Part shown: piece after piece, positions 23,846 to 35,422 of the stretch
How the letters are laid out: the number at the start of each line of letters is the position of its first letter
How positions within the stretch are numbered: position 1 is the stretch's first letter
Assembly (NCBI GenBank): GCA_905160935.1
Contig: CAJHZI010000425.1
Span: forward strand, 682,001-746,000
Reading direction: 5' to 3'
DNA from: Enchytraeus crypticus
Lineage: Eukaryota > Annelida > Clitellata > Enchytraeida > Enchytraeidae
Length of the DNA stretch: 64,000 bases
The notes under the pieces: generated by a model
Seen by the model: the letters and a program-made list of their open reading frames with translations, nothing else
What the model was told of the DNA's origin: nothing
The model's database searches: none
Made by a program: the position numbers and the translations under genes

Positions 23846-23975
23846 CTATTGACTGACTAACTAATTTGTATTTTTGTCTATTTTCTCGCAGCTCAGAGCC
23901 TCTACTCTGTAGTGGCTGGCATTGATTGACTGACTATTTAACTTGTACATTGTCTATTTTCTCGCAGCTCTCTGG
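23846..23975 (+). repeat. 76-bp tandem duplication carrying two identical 3' splice sites
   Basis: GTCTATTTTCTCGCAG|CTC occurs twice, with exon edges at 23892 and 23968. Both are preceded by GATTGACTGACTA-type DNA. Both look usable as acceptors for the plus-strand locus that starts at 22643. The downstream exon, if real, was not recognised. Confidence 0.55.
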
Positions 23976-26130
23976 AGGGGGTTAGGGGTGGGGGGGGACT
24001 AAATTGGGGAGGAGCATTGGAGGGATCTGGTCTAGCAATGTAGGGAAGCCTTAATATTGCTTGATTAGATTTCTTAGATGCCGCAGGCATGGGCGACATA
24101 GTGGTTTTAGGAGTATGGGGCGCCCCTGGTAGCCCTCTGCACCAGGGGGACCCCAGACTCTCCGCAAGTGCTGCCCATGCGTGTGGTGACGGTTGAGGCA
24201 CCACCTCCTCGTGGTCTTCGCTGGGCGCTTCTGCATCCTCTAGTTGTCAGAGTGCTGCACAGGCCCCTCTGAACTCGGGGCGGACTCTGAATGTAGGGCG
24301 GCGAAGAGAGCCTCTCTAAAAACTGGTTTATATAATCCTTGGAAAAAATAAAATCAGCCTGTCTTGAATTTCTTTGCAATATTTCTAATATTTAGTTTTT
24401 GTAAATTGAAAGTAAATATAATTTCTATTCATGATTTCATACAAGCACACTAAGCTGCATTTCAAGAGCTGTGAACAGATGCGGCTCGATTTTCAATTCA
24501 TTATTGATTAGGCTACAAGTTCATTATTGATTTTAAGTGCATCTATGTCATTGACTGATGTAATTCTTTAACGTTTTGTGATTTTTATTTTTACGCAGCG
24601 CAGCGTTGATCAATAAGAAATGGATGGAGGTTCGTACTTGAAAGTTGGAACGTACAGATGACGTCAACTAAATTATCAACATATTTTACTGACTAATTGT
24701 AGCCACCAACAACATCGAAGTAAGGTGCTACTGTCGTCCATGACAACATTGCACACTATGCGTAATGCATTACTTAACTATATTGTAGATAGCACTGAAG
24801 GTTTGCCTGTTGTTCCCGGTTCCTGTGCAATGGTTGGATAGGAGAGGTCAAAGAGAAAAGCTTTCAACAGCCTATGAAACTGTTCATACAGATGGAGAGG
24901 ATGATCAGGAGACGAGGGGGTGCACAATGTAGAAGGAAGAGAATTTCAGACAGATCTGTAGAGCATTGTACTGGAAGGAGCGCTTGGTTGAGCGTGCTAC
25001 GAGAAGCCTCTACGTGTATATATACTTGGATGATGGTTCGACTGACTACATATTATTATGTAGGCCCTAAATTGTATTTTATTTGTATTTTCTAGCTGCA
25101 CTCGCTCTGGACAATGGCATGTCTTTGTTAATTCTTTGTATTCGTCCTTTTTCACTTGAACATTGTTATTTTAAGAGTCTATATGCCGCAAGCATTGGTA
25201 CTATAGCTAATCTTTCCAACGGTTGATCAACTATCCGCGATGTTGTATGTTGCATCCATAAATTGAGTACGATTTAACTTGAAATGAAGTTATCTTGTTC
25301 AACTTGTTAGCGACTGAAGGTTTTTCTTCGTATTTTTTTCTTTTTCATTCACTTGGATCTGACTCTTGTGAAATGAATCTGTTTTCCGTGTTTGTTGATC
25401 AGAGCCACAGTTTAATACACCTGATTGGTTAAATAAGTTACTATTTGTATAAGCTATATAATTACCATTTTGGTAATACCTGTTGGTATTTTTAGTTTAT
25501 TGTGTGTATCTTGCTACAACGTTTTTATGGTGTAATAAAGACTCCTATACTATGATGCACTAGTCGCAAACACCTTCGTTTACAACGCAAGTTTTGTTTA
25601 ATACCAATTGCATACAGAAAAGTTGCAGACAATTTTTCATTTAGTTTAGATCAGTAGCAGCACACGGAGAGTTCTAGCTAAACGTTCGATAGGCTTCTCA
25701 ATATGAAGTTGTCTTCACGTCGTATTACAGCAGCAATCAACATTACACCATGCAGTAACTTCAATTATTATTAATAATTAATATTAATTAATATTATTAA
25801 TTATTATTATTAATTACTATTAATTACTATTAATTACTATTATTAAGTCCTCACAAACACTGGATCAGTACAACAGTGCAGTTAGGCCATGATACTATAC
25901 AATGCCATCAAAGTATGCTACACAACAAATCATAATACCAATAGCCTTACAATATTAAACATTCCAACAAAACCACATACAATTTACAACCAGCCGTATA
26001 TGTACATCAGTGATAAGCGAAGTCAACCAGACTATCTGACGCTAAACTTTTAATAACTTAACCAATCAAAATCTCTAGCCACCAGTACAATTATTACGTA
26101 TCCAAGTGCTCAGAGAGAACATTTCAGTCA
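23976..26130. other. Unassigned intergenic DNA between HADHA and GTF2A1
   Basis: 24100-24330 is GC-richer and may be the end of the plus-strand locus or a decayed element; short open frames on both strands match nothing I know. AATAAA near 25533 could end a plus-strand transcript. 25760-25850 is (TAAT)-rich simple sequence. Nothing else recognised. Confidence 0.3.
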
Positions 26131-26365
26131 TCATCTTCTTCCCTTAAATCCCAGTTCAACCAAGGTCGGGATTAGAACATATCAATATGTCAATACAATT
26201 ATAATGAGCATCTAGGCTCCAGAAATTGCTACAAAAATTTAAATAATAGAAGTCTCAAACAGGGGATTGGCTGGTGGTGTTGTATAGGACAGAGAGGATC
26301 TGGGACAGTCTATTCGTATCCCGACCCTGGTTAAACTGGGATTCAAGGGAAGAAGAAGATGATGA
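26130..26365. mobile_element. Two inverted family C fragments
   Basis: A plus fragment (26130-26185) and a minus fragment (26196-26365) form a head-to-head pair downstream of GTF2A1. Confidence 0.55.
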
Positions 26366-26945
26366 TGTCAATAGGAGCTTTAAACTAGTGAAATTTAATA
26401 ATCCCAATGTATTTGTTTTATCATGCAGAGATAAGATGCAAAATTGTTCAATAGCACATGACCATTTTCTCTCGTTCACATCCAGACCTAGGTAGGGATG
26501 TCATGTCTTCAATATTTGCAAAAATGGGGACAGACAAATGTGTTAACATAAAAGAAACAGTAGAATCTACACAAAACTAAATATTTCAAGTAAAGAAAGT
26601 AAAAATGACGCTTGTAAGAATTCACTAATAGAGAGAGTACACACCGTTCCTAACATTGAGGAACTGGAGAGGGAGGAGTTAACACAAGAGGGCAGAGTTA
26701 ACACAAAACACAACAGATAGGTGCTAATCCTTTTATCGAGTTACCACAAGACACACCCAGTTTTTAATGCATTGAGATAAACACTGGTAGTACAAATGTC
26801 TGGCACTAAATACTTCTATTCAGTCACAACCAATGGATAAGAGGATTCGTATTCAACATAAAATTAGTCAATTGGAATAGTTCACAAAACGTAATATCAC
26901 CCAGAACCATGGATATCATTACACCCGACCAAACCCCTCAAATAT

Positions 26946-29900
26946 CTACCACTCCGCATCGCCTGTGGCTTTCTGGAATACATAGTCCTTTCCGTTCAAA
27001 TTCATGATGCCATCCTTCAGGTGAAACTTCCATCGGTTCTTGCTTCTGTTTATCTACAACAGAAAACAAAGAAAGCTATTCTAAAAATACGCTATTATGT
27101 TACATATTCCCTAAACTCTCCAAGTCAACGACAAATGCTATAAACATGTCCTCCAGTACCACAAGGATGTCGGAGGCTAACAGCCGGGTCATAAGACTCG
27201 GTTTAATGGTTCAATCGTTTACAGTATATTAAATTATTGAGTACAGCAAACAAATAGTGAAAAAGTTCAGACACGCCATTTCGCTCTGTAACAAGTTATT
27301 AGTTCTTCATGCTTTTAATTTGTAATTAGGCTTTTAATTAGTAATTAGGCTTTTAATTTAGTAATTAGGCTTCAGCGTACTAAGCAACAGCAACAGCGGT
27401 ATACAAATAGCTAAACTTACCATAGACTTCAATATAAATTAATAAGATTACCCCAGCTTATTAACATTACACTTATGTCACTCATTCCTAAATTTTTGAT
27501 ACTTGATAGGCAACGAACCGCTTCAATCAGTCAATCAATCAGTGACGAGTTATATCAGGACTAGAGTGAAGAGCCCACAAACCTTATCAAACTGACAAAC
27601 AACAACGTTCTCAGCGTCAAAGACTTCTGTAGGATCAGCGTCACTGACGTCATCACTTGAATTCAGCGGCTCCTACAAATATCATCACAAAGGTACAGTT
27701 AATCAGTTCAATCATATTCAGTGGCTCCTACAAATATCGTCACAAAGGTACAGTTAATCATTCTCAAAAGACAGCATAGTTACAATATTCAATTTGCCTT
27801 TGCAATTGAATGATTACTGTGCTTATTGTATTGTTTTCAACGATCAGCTCCATCATCATCATCATCTATCCTTGAACCACAGTTAACTAGGGTTGGGATA
27901 TGAATAGACTTCTCCAATACTCTTTGTTCAACCCCATTTCATCAGCAAATCCCATGTTTATTATTTGTTTAAATTTTGTAGCAATTACTAGCTCACCAAT
28001 CGAATGCCCTTTCTGACGTTGTTTTGAATTTAGTACTGATGCCACCTTTTACGACACGTGCTGTAAATGGTCTATTCTTTAAGCGACCAAGACACAACAC
28101 GGGGACAATCCTATCATTTTCAATGATTAGCTACTTTCAAGAAATGTGTGATGCTAATTATCATCCACAATATCATCACAGAATAGAATTTTTAAAATAC
28201 ACTTGTCACTAAACATTTGTCTCAAGTGAAATACAAAATTAAAGGTAGTTCAAAGCAACAAGAATGCATTAATAAAGAAAGATCAGGAAGAGTGCATCAA
28301 CAAAAAGAGAAGTCTCCGCTATATAGACGGCGAGATATAACGCACTAGGTTTAATTGTGCATCAATAATCGAAGTTAAGCTATATCGGCCTCAGCTAGTA
28401 CTTTGTGGGTGACCACCTTGGAAGACCGAGTGTTGACAGCTTTGAAGAAAGAAATCTCAGTGTGATGGAAGGTAATCCTTAAATCCGCGCCGGCTGCAAC
28501 TGATGCGTCATCAAAAGGCAACGGTTACTAATAACCATGGAGAGGAAGGAGGGAATGGGTCTTAAACAAGCATCTGTGCTTCCTGACCCAGTGTGCCGTT
28601 ATGTTTTGTTATATCATCTATTTGAAGATGCTGCCAGGGACGCCTCGTGTATCCTCGTAGCACAGATATACTGTAAATCAAACCTCCTCCTCTCCTGTGG
28701 CCTCTTCATTATCATCATTCACATCATCTTCCTCGTCGTCATCATCATCTCCATCCTCATCATCTGAGCTACTGTCTCCCACTCCATCTAGTTGTATCAG
28801 GCCAGGCTATGAAATTAATCAATCAATCACTCACATCAATCAACGAATCAAATAATTCAAGTAGACCAAAAGCAGCAGCTAGATCAAGTTGTATAAAGCT
28901 ACTCGGTTACAAAAGCAGCTAAATTAATTGAATAGTAAATTGGAGATATCCATACTAAACACAAAATGTTACATATTTTGCATTAAGATGACTTTTTCAA
29001 AAGGGTCAATTCAGATTCACAAGGAAGCAAATATGCAAAAATCATCTAAATCATCCATTGCTGCAGTATGTCTACATCTGCGCAGAGATACCATGTTCGT
29101 GCGCAAAATTCGAGTTAGAGTCTATCCTACTTTCACCCACAGCTGACTCCACACACACGCAACCTTTAGCAAGAAAACAAGTAAATGTTAAATCCATTGG
29201 AAGTAGAATAAGCCTAGAGGTAGCAGAACTGCACCTGTGAAGAGTCGGAGGGTTTCTGGTCAGTTCTAGAAGCGAGCACAAAGCTGGCGGCAGAAAGATT
29301 CTGACCACCATTCTGACCACTGGGATGACTCATCACCTGCAGCATTTGACCAATGGGCAACTGAAAGTGACCAGCGGGCAGGGTTCCTAGAAAAAACAAT
29401 AAGCTCTCACATTGAATAACGCAATAAATTTAAATTCAATTAATAATAGCTTTCATATTAAGTAACGATATTAAAGTACAACACAAGTAATGGCTGCACA
29501 TTTAAATTTATTAATAAACAATAATTAACATTAAAATATTTAAACAGTATAATATAACATTAACAATGATTTACATTAGATATTTTATATTAAAATAGAA
29601 GGATTTGTCACTTTTACAGGAAAAAGATAAAATATTTCAATAAAGTAAATTTGATTAGCACACTTCAGTTAATATTTGCCGAATCAGCAAAAAACTAATA
29701 ATTCAAATATCGAAAAAGGCAAAATAATTATATAATTATATAATTATCACTCAGTTAAATCAATTATCTGTAACTTACTTTATAATACTTGCTGAATTAT
29801 AACAATGGCGGGTGAATGTACAAGCTGGCAGCAAAGTTGTTAGCAAGCTTTCATAACAGGTGCTACTGAGTTAGAACAATGAGAGGTACAAAAAACCGAG

Positions 29901-32900
29901 GATAAACTTAGCTTTTACTCGCTGTTTAGAGCTTTTGCAAAATAACTAAATAATTATAATAATTAAGTAATAATCAATAATGGATTTGAGACAGTCTATT
30001 TGTATCCCGACCCTAGTTAAACTGGGATTCAAGGGAGGATTATGATGATGATGAAGTAATAATTAATAATAAATAGCATTTAGTTAACATAGAATTAACC
30101 AACCTCGTCCCATCTGACTCTGAAGAGACAACATGGCCGTCTGAGCTGCAGAACTCTGAAATATAGAAATCAATCAAACAATCAATCGATTAATAAAACA
30201 ATCAATTAATCTATCAATAAAGATTCAAAGATTTGCCTCTCATCTGTAGACAGCAACAGTACATTGAACATTAAACTGCTTAAATATATTACTCCTTAAA
30301 TTTTTAAGCAAAATACCTAAATCCATACACTTTTACGCAAAATACATTAATTTACTCCTTGCACTTTTATGCAAATATGTCTCAAACACAAGCAGTCACA
30401 CTTGCAATAGGCAGTAATGTTAATCAAGAATGTAAAGTTTGATTTTTTTCCAACAGGGCCATTCGGTGTGTGGAGTCTGTATAAGAGATGTAACAGGAGA
30501 GGTTTTAGCTTAACTGCTCAACTCATACAAAATTTACAATAATAACAATACATGAAACCAGTAAAAAAAATTACTGGCTTCATTTAATATGAATAACTTC
30601 AGATATAAATTTTAATTTAATTTTTGTTTGGCTTATTATTATTACTGAACTCTCTATGTAAAGTAGTCTCGAATCTCGAAGACCGATTTTGGCCATGACA
30701 TTGCTATATATGTCTTCATTGTTAATAATAATAATAATAAACTACTAACTACCAATGAAGAAGTGTGACTTTTGTGAATCTTAATAAAATACACGACATC
30801 AGCATATTAAAGCAATCAGAGTAATAAAAACTATGGTAATTCAGCAGCAATCAATCAATCAGACACATTTATAGATAGTATGCAGTTATCAACATACCAT
30901 TGCTCCAGTTATAGTGGGAGCCATGTGTCCACCTGAAATTACACAAGAACAGAAACTTTAATTAATTAATAAGATCATAAAAAGTAGATATATTTTTATA
31001 TAATTCATTACTGCAGCCGCAGGGTATTACTGTATTAGTAAAAATTTCTGCATATCGACCTGTAAATCATTCTAAATTTACATGTCTTAAGTCTTGCTAC
31101 ATTTGTTATCATCTAAGATTGGCTAAACTTCATCTAAACCTACTATAATTGTTTTATATGAAGTCCAAAAATTATTCATGCGCTAGATTCAGCTACAATT
31201 CAAAACTATTTTAAAGTTAGTAATTAGTAGGCAGCTTACAGGCTTTACAAAAGATATTAATTCTTAAAAAGCTCAGAAACGTAAATAAAGTTGTGAATTA
31301 TTGTGAAAAAAAATATAAACATTCAAATATCTAAAATAAAGAGATCAGAATAATTGGTGACAATAGAATCCAAGACAATATCAAACAGTTCCAACATTTC
31401 AAATCCAACTTTTTAAAATCCAGTTAAAGGATGAGAATCAATCAATCAATAAGAATTCTAGTTCAATCAAGAGAAGCAAAAGAACACAAGATTCTACAGT
31501 GCATAAACAAACGCAGAAAGAAGCAGACGGTACATACTTTGTAGATTCAGTGGCAGAGACTGGACGTGACTGTTCTGGTGAGCCAGCGGGGGGTTTTGAC
31601 TCAGGGACTGGACAACACTGCTAGCGTGAGATATGGACAGAGGTTTCTGCTGGGTTACCATTCTCAATCCGGGATGGTACGGAGCAAAATTCTGCTGCGA
31701 CGACGATGCTTGAGCAGCGACTTGAGGGATAGGAGCCATAGCAGCGTCTATGGCTTTAGACTGCATCAGCTTGCTGTCCCATAACTAGAACACCACAGAA
31801 ATAAGTGCAAAATATTCAGTAAGAAATATTATACAAATTCCAAAAGCTTCGTGTCAATTTTAGTTTTAGACAGCTACACATTTAGATATTATACTAGAAT
31901 AGTACTTATGATCAAACTCGTGACCTTCACTGCAAAATTTATTGTAAAATATGGACACGAAGTGATAGTGTATCTTGTAATTAACGAGACAAAAGTTTCT
32001 TCTAAATTTAATTAGCTTCTACTGGTATGTTTATATGTAACTTTGAATTGCCCATATAAGATAACAGAAAGTGGAGCATAACAAAAACTAAGATTGGATC
32101 GCTACGTGAAGTCGAGGACTGACTAACAAACATTATAAATTGTAAATGAGAATACATTTAACCTGCTTCAGCTCCTGCAGAACTTGTTCGTCCATTCCTT
32201 CATCCAGGAATGCCTCCCGCACACCGTTAATAACATCTTCAACTACTGACTGGTAAACAGAATGCTGCAATAAAACAGGTTTCACAATTCAGAGCATTTG
32301 ATACTGACATCACCAATTTGCACGTGTAACGATATTCCATTTACAACCAATGATACATACTATATGTACCTCGTTGTACAAAATTTATACTGTTACCTAA
32401 GTCAATTACACAGTCGAATTGTTTTTCTAATACTCAGAGGCTACGTTGTATTCATCTAATATTACTTTCATCTAGATAAGGTTCGCCATACAAGATTACT
32501 AAATACATTTAATAACATAAAAACTGATCGTTGAGTGATGTTTAGAAGAGTCAAGTATCGTCACTACCTTATTCTTTTTAATAAAAAGCCATGACAGCGA
32601 TAATTATATTATTATTAGGCTCAAAAAAGACAAGTTTGCAAACGAAAAAGCTGTTAAAAAACAGCATGGAACAGTTTCTTTATTCACAGCCACTGGAAAT
32701 AGAGCTGAATCTTAAAGAGGCTATTTTTTTCCAAAATTCATGTTACAATAAACTGATATAGATAAAATCATTTAACTGAGATTGTTAGCTCTAGATTGAT
32801 AGGGTTAGAAATTAGTGATCAGTTTTACTGATAAAAAAATATATGCCACTACGCAGCAAAACTCCATAGAACAAGTAAATTTAACTATAAATCAACATGT

Positions 32901-33119
32901 ACCTTACCAAATTAAAGAAAAGTATCCCATGTTATGTAATATGCTTTTAAATTCAGCTAAAATAAGCAACCGATCTCGAACTAACCAACGACACTCAAAA
33001 TCTGACACTACGATCCATCCATTCACAATGGCTGATCATTTTCTAAAATGAAATCAGTAAAATTTTGCTTTAAAATACTAGTTAAATCGTCGACGTACCA
33101 CAGATTGTAGACTAGCCAT
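26946..33119 (-). CDS. GTF2A1: Transcription initiation factor IIA alpha/beta precursor (9 exons, complete)
   Basis: Coding exons: 33099-33119, 32163-32264, 31538-31784, 30898-30932, 30104-30155, 29235-29386, 28684-28806, 27583-27672, 26946-27053. They total 930 nt, 309 residues, a little shorter than vertebrate TFIIA (~376). The N-terminal helical part (residues ~7-50, with VYQSVVEDVINGVREAFLDE) and the C-terminal beta-barrel (~245-309, with KNRWKFHLKDGIMNLNG and final GDAEW) are strongly conserved. The middle is a Gln/Ser/Met-rich linker, then an acidic Asp/Glu run at ~218-244. Residues 208-214 read QLDGVGD, matching the Taspase1 consensus Q-(F/I/L/V)-D-G-x-x-D, so cleavage after Asp210 into alpha and beta chains is likely. 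Family role: it joins TFIIA-gamma and stabilises TBP on the TATA element in the nucleus. The first exon codes only seven residues. Exon 8 has a duplicated 3' splice site. Confidence 0.96.
27661..27765 (-). repeat. 55-bp duplication spanning the GTF2A1 exon 8 acceptor
   Basis: Copies begin at 27661 and 27716. Each has GTAG acceptor plus GAGCC(G/A)CTGAAT. The real exon edge is 27672, the decoy 27727; using the decoy adds 55 nt and shifts frame. Confidence 0.9.
27851..28103 (+). mobile_element. SINE-like family C copy
   Basis: Diverged copy with the CGACACG and ACACGGGGA tail, in GTF2A1 intron 7. Confidence 0.65.
28328..28447 (+). pseudogene. 5S rRNA-derived sequence (pseudogene or 5S-SINE head)
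   Basis: ATCGAAGTTAAGC, TAGTACTTTGTGGGTGACC and GGAAGACCGAGTGTTG follow the order and spacing of the 5S rRNA internal control region and 3' half. The 5' half is diverged. It lies antisense in GTF2A1 intron 7. Confidence 0.65.
29975..30052 (-). mobile_element. SINE-like family C fragment
   Basis: Only the (ATC)n end and the CCGACCCTAG segment, in GTF2A1 intron 5. Confidence 0.55.
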
Positions 33120-33216
33120 GCCGTCAGCCGATGTATGACTGGCGACGACGGTCCCTCAAGGCTCAGATGGGCTTCGCGGAGAGCTCGTAAAGCCGATGTT
33201 AGGGCTCGTGTTAGCT

Positions 33217-33224
33217 CTTATATA
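33217..33224 (-). promoter_or_regulatory. TATA box upstream of GTF2A1
   Basis: The minus strand reads TATATAAG about 100 nt upstream of the GTF2A1 ATG (33119), within a locally CpG-richer stretch (33120-33340). Usual spacing would put the transcription start near 33190 with a ~70-nt 5' UTR. Motif-based inference. Confidence 0.5.
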
Positions 33225-33387
33225 GTCTCAGCACGACTGAGCGATCCTCGTCATCCACCACCGCGTTATACCACAGCACAATAAGCTCACGCGACTAAGC
33301 GCAGTAACGATCCCGCACACCGAGAAGATAAAAGTATATATTAACGTGAAGAATGAATAGCACACGGCCTATCATAAAGATGACTGA

Positions 33388-33796
33388 ACCATAGAATAAA
33401 GAAAAACCTATTTTAAAGATCTTTGGACTGAACACACTAAAGCTATACTGTCAAAAAGAATAAAGATAAAGATCTGAAAACTGCGAAAAGATAAAGTTAG
33501 CTGCTAGAAAGTTCTACAATGCGTTCCACTATATATTATAAAAACAGCTAGACTCTCTGAAATCTTTCGAAAATATCTGAAGCTGCATGACTGGGCAGGA
33601 ACATTGCAAGGCTTATATAGCCTAGCATGCTCAATTTAATATTAAACTACAAAATTATTGACCAATGATCAGCCTATAGTGATGCGTATAATGACAATTA
33701 AAACAATCAAGTATAGAAAGACATTATAAAGGAAAATCGTATTCCAGTGTCTATATCAAAGATATAGAATAGAATATAAATTCTTTATTCTATGGT
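33388..33796. mobile_element. MITE-like element, 409 bp, with 16-bp perfect terminal inverted repeats
   Basis: ACCATAGAATAAAGAA at 33388-33403 is repeated inverted at 33781-33796. A related end occurs at ~38460-38505. No coding capacity. It abuts the second hAT-like element. Confidence 0.65.
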
Positions 33797-33862
33797 CTAT
33801 ATGCAATAAACATTTTAAAAAGCTCAAAATACATAGTTGTTAGATCGCCACAACATTATAAG

Positions 33863-34710
33863 CAGTGTTGTATACAGTTCCTTTTTGTTCAAGTCCAAGT
33901 CAAGTCCAAATCCTCGAGGCTCAAGTCCAAGTCCAAGTCCAAGTCCTTGAAGCTCAAGTCCAATTCCAAGTCCAAGTCCTTGAGGCTCAAGTCCAAGTCC
34001 AAGTCCTTGAGACTCAAATCTAAGTCCCTATTGATGTATAGTCATATAATTATAATGCCTGCATTAGGAACAGGTGTTGCTGATAAAAATGTTTAGAATC
34101 AGAGTTGAGCTGGGTGAGGACATTTCTCATATAACTTGTGAACACATAGAGTCATAGGCAAAGGCGGGAATGAACGATGAATGAATGCTTTGTATATTGG
34201 AGCAGCGTGTGGATGTAAATTACGATACAGTTGATACAAGATGTAGTGCTTCACCACGCCTCCCCCTCGCCCCCTATCTTACTACATTCAAACGTATTCA
34301 CGTTGAGACGGTTAACATTGAAACATGCTTAGGGCATTAAATACTAAAAAATACAAAGACAACTAAATTTTGAAATTAATGCCCCAATATCCCCCCCATT
34401 CGCTATGCCCATGTCTATGCCTACAGTTTTTCAAAAATTTATTTAATTTCTAAAAATAAAGACGCGTTTAGAAAACAACACACGAATCAAATATGCGTGA
34501 TCAAATATTTTCAGAAAATCAACAGATGTTTGCACTGACAATGTATCCAGTAATATAATCGCTTTAATAAAATTGCTACAATTGTCTATGTGTTCAAGTC
34601 CTCATCACCCAAGTCCAAGTCCAAGTCCTTGAGGTTCAAGTCCAAGTCCAATTCCAAGTCCTCAAAATCTGGACTTGAGTCCAGTTTAAGTCCAAGTCCA
34701 TACATCACTA
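33863..34710. mobile_element. Non-autonomous hAT-like transposon, 848 bp
   Basis: Ends CAGTGTTGTATA and, inverted, TAGTGATGTATG; flanks ATTATAAG (33855-33862) and ATTGTAAG (34711-34718) match 7 of 8. Subterminal arrays of AAGTCC hexamers lie at both ends (33885-34025 and 34610-34705). No transposase frame. Lies between GTF2A1 and the UQCC4-like gene. Confidence 0.8.
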
Positions 34711-34811
34711 ATTGTAAGCACTATGATTCCAAATTAAAAGTGTTCAAAAATTTTGATGTTTTAGCAAACAACTGGTCGAAATTCTCATAAATTTAAAATA
34801 GACAACTATAA

Positions 34812-35000
34812 TCATCATTATCCCTTGCATCTCAGGATTGGCATCAGAAAATTTTGTAGTCAGTATGCGCTCACCAATCGAATGCCCTTTCTGACGATAG
34901 CTTTCTTAGTGCAAAAATATAGAATGTTCGCCTTGTTTCACACCTGCAGTCCACGGCTGATCTATTCTTCAGCAAACCCGGACGTAAGCCGGACACAACA
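34812..35000 (+). mobile_element. SINE-like family C fragment
   Basis: Diverged copy ending in CCGGACACAACACTAG, just after the hAT-like element. Confidence 0.5.
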
Positions 35001-35422
35001 CTAGTAAAATAATATCAATAACATAATGCGCGTAATTTTGTTCTGGTATATACAGATGTGTCGGATTCAAATCTTGGGCCTTCCGTTACCATACATTTTT
35101 GTCCGTTTCTGATAACGATTTCGAGAAATGAAATTGACGTTAATATCGGCTTAAGCTTCTTAAGCCTTCTAGGACGTAGAACATTTTATTATAAGTAAGA
35201 CACAGTTAAAACTTACAACTTATAGCAAATTTTAACAAATTCCAAACTTTTTATTTGTTCACTGTAGAGCTGAGTTCACTACTGAAAATAGCTCAATCAT
35301 TCCTTTACATTGACGGGATAATGGCCGCTCCCGTAATCGATGTAAACAAATGTGAAGTTATGAAAATATAAACCGAATTCATTCTAAATACCTCAAAATT
35401 ATTATCTGTTGCATTCATCAAT
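35001..35422. other. Upstream region of the UQCC4-like gene
   Basis: Should contain its promoter; no TATA or other motif was identified. Confidence 0.3.

Noticed and set aside
23938..24379. Pro/Arg-rich minus-strand frames
   Set aside because: No family match, several overlapping frames in a GC-rich patch, and no supporting splice or start context.
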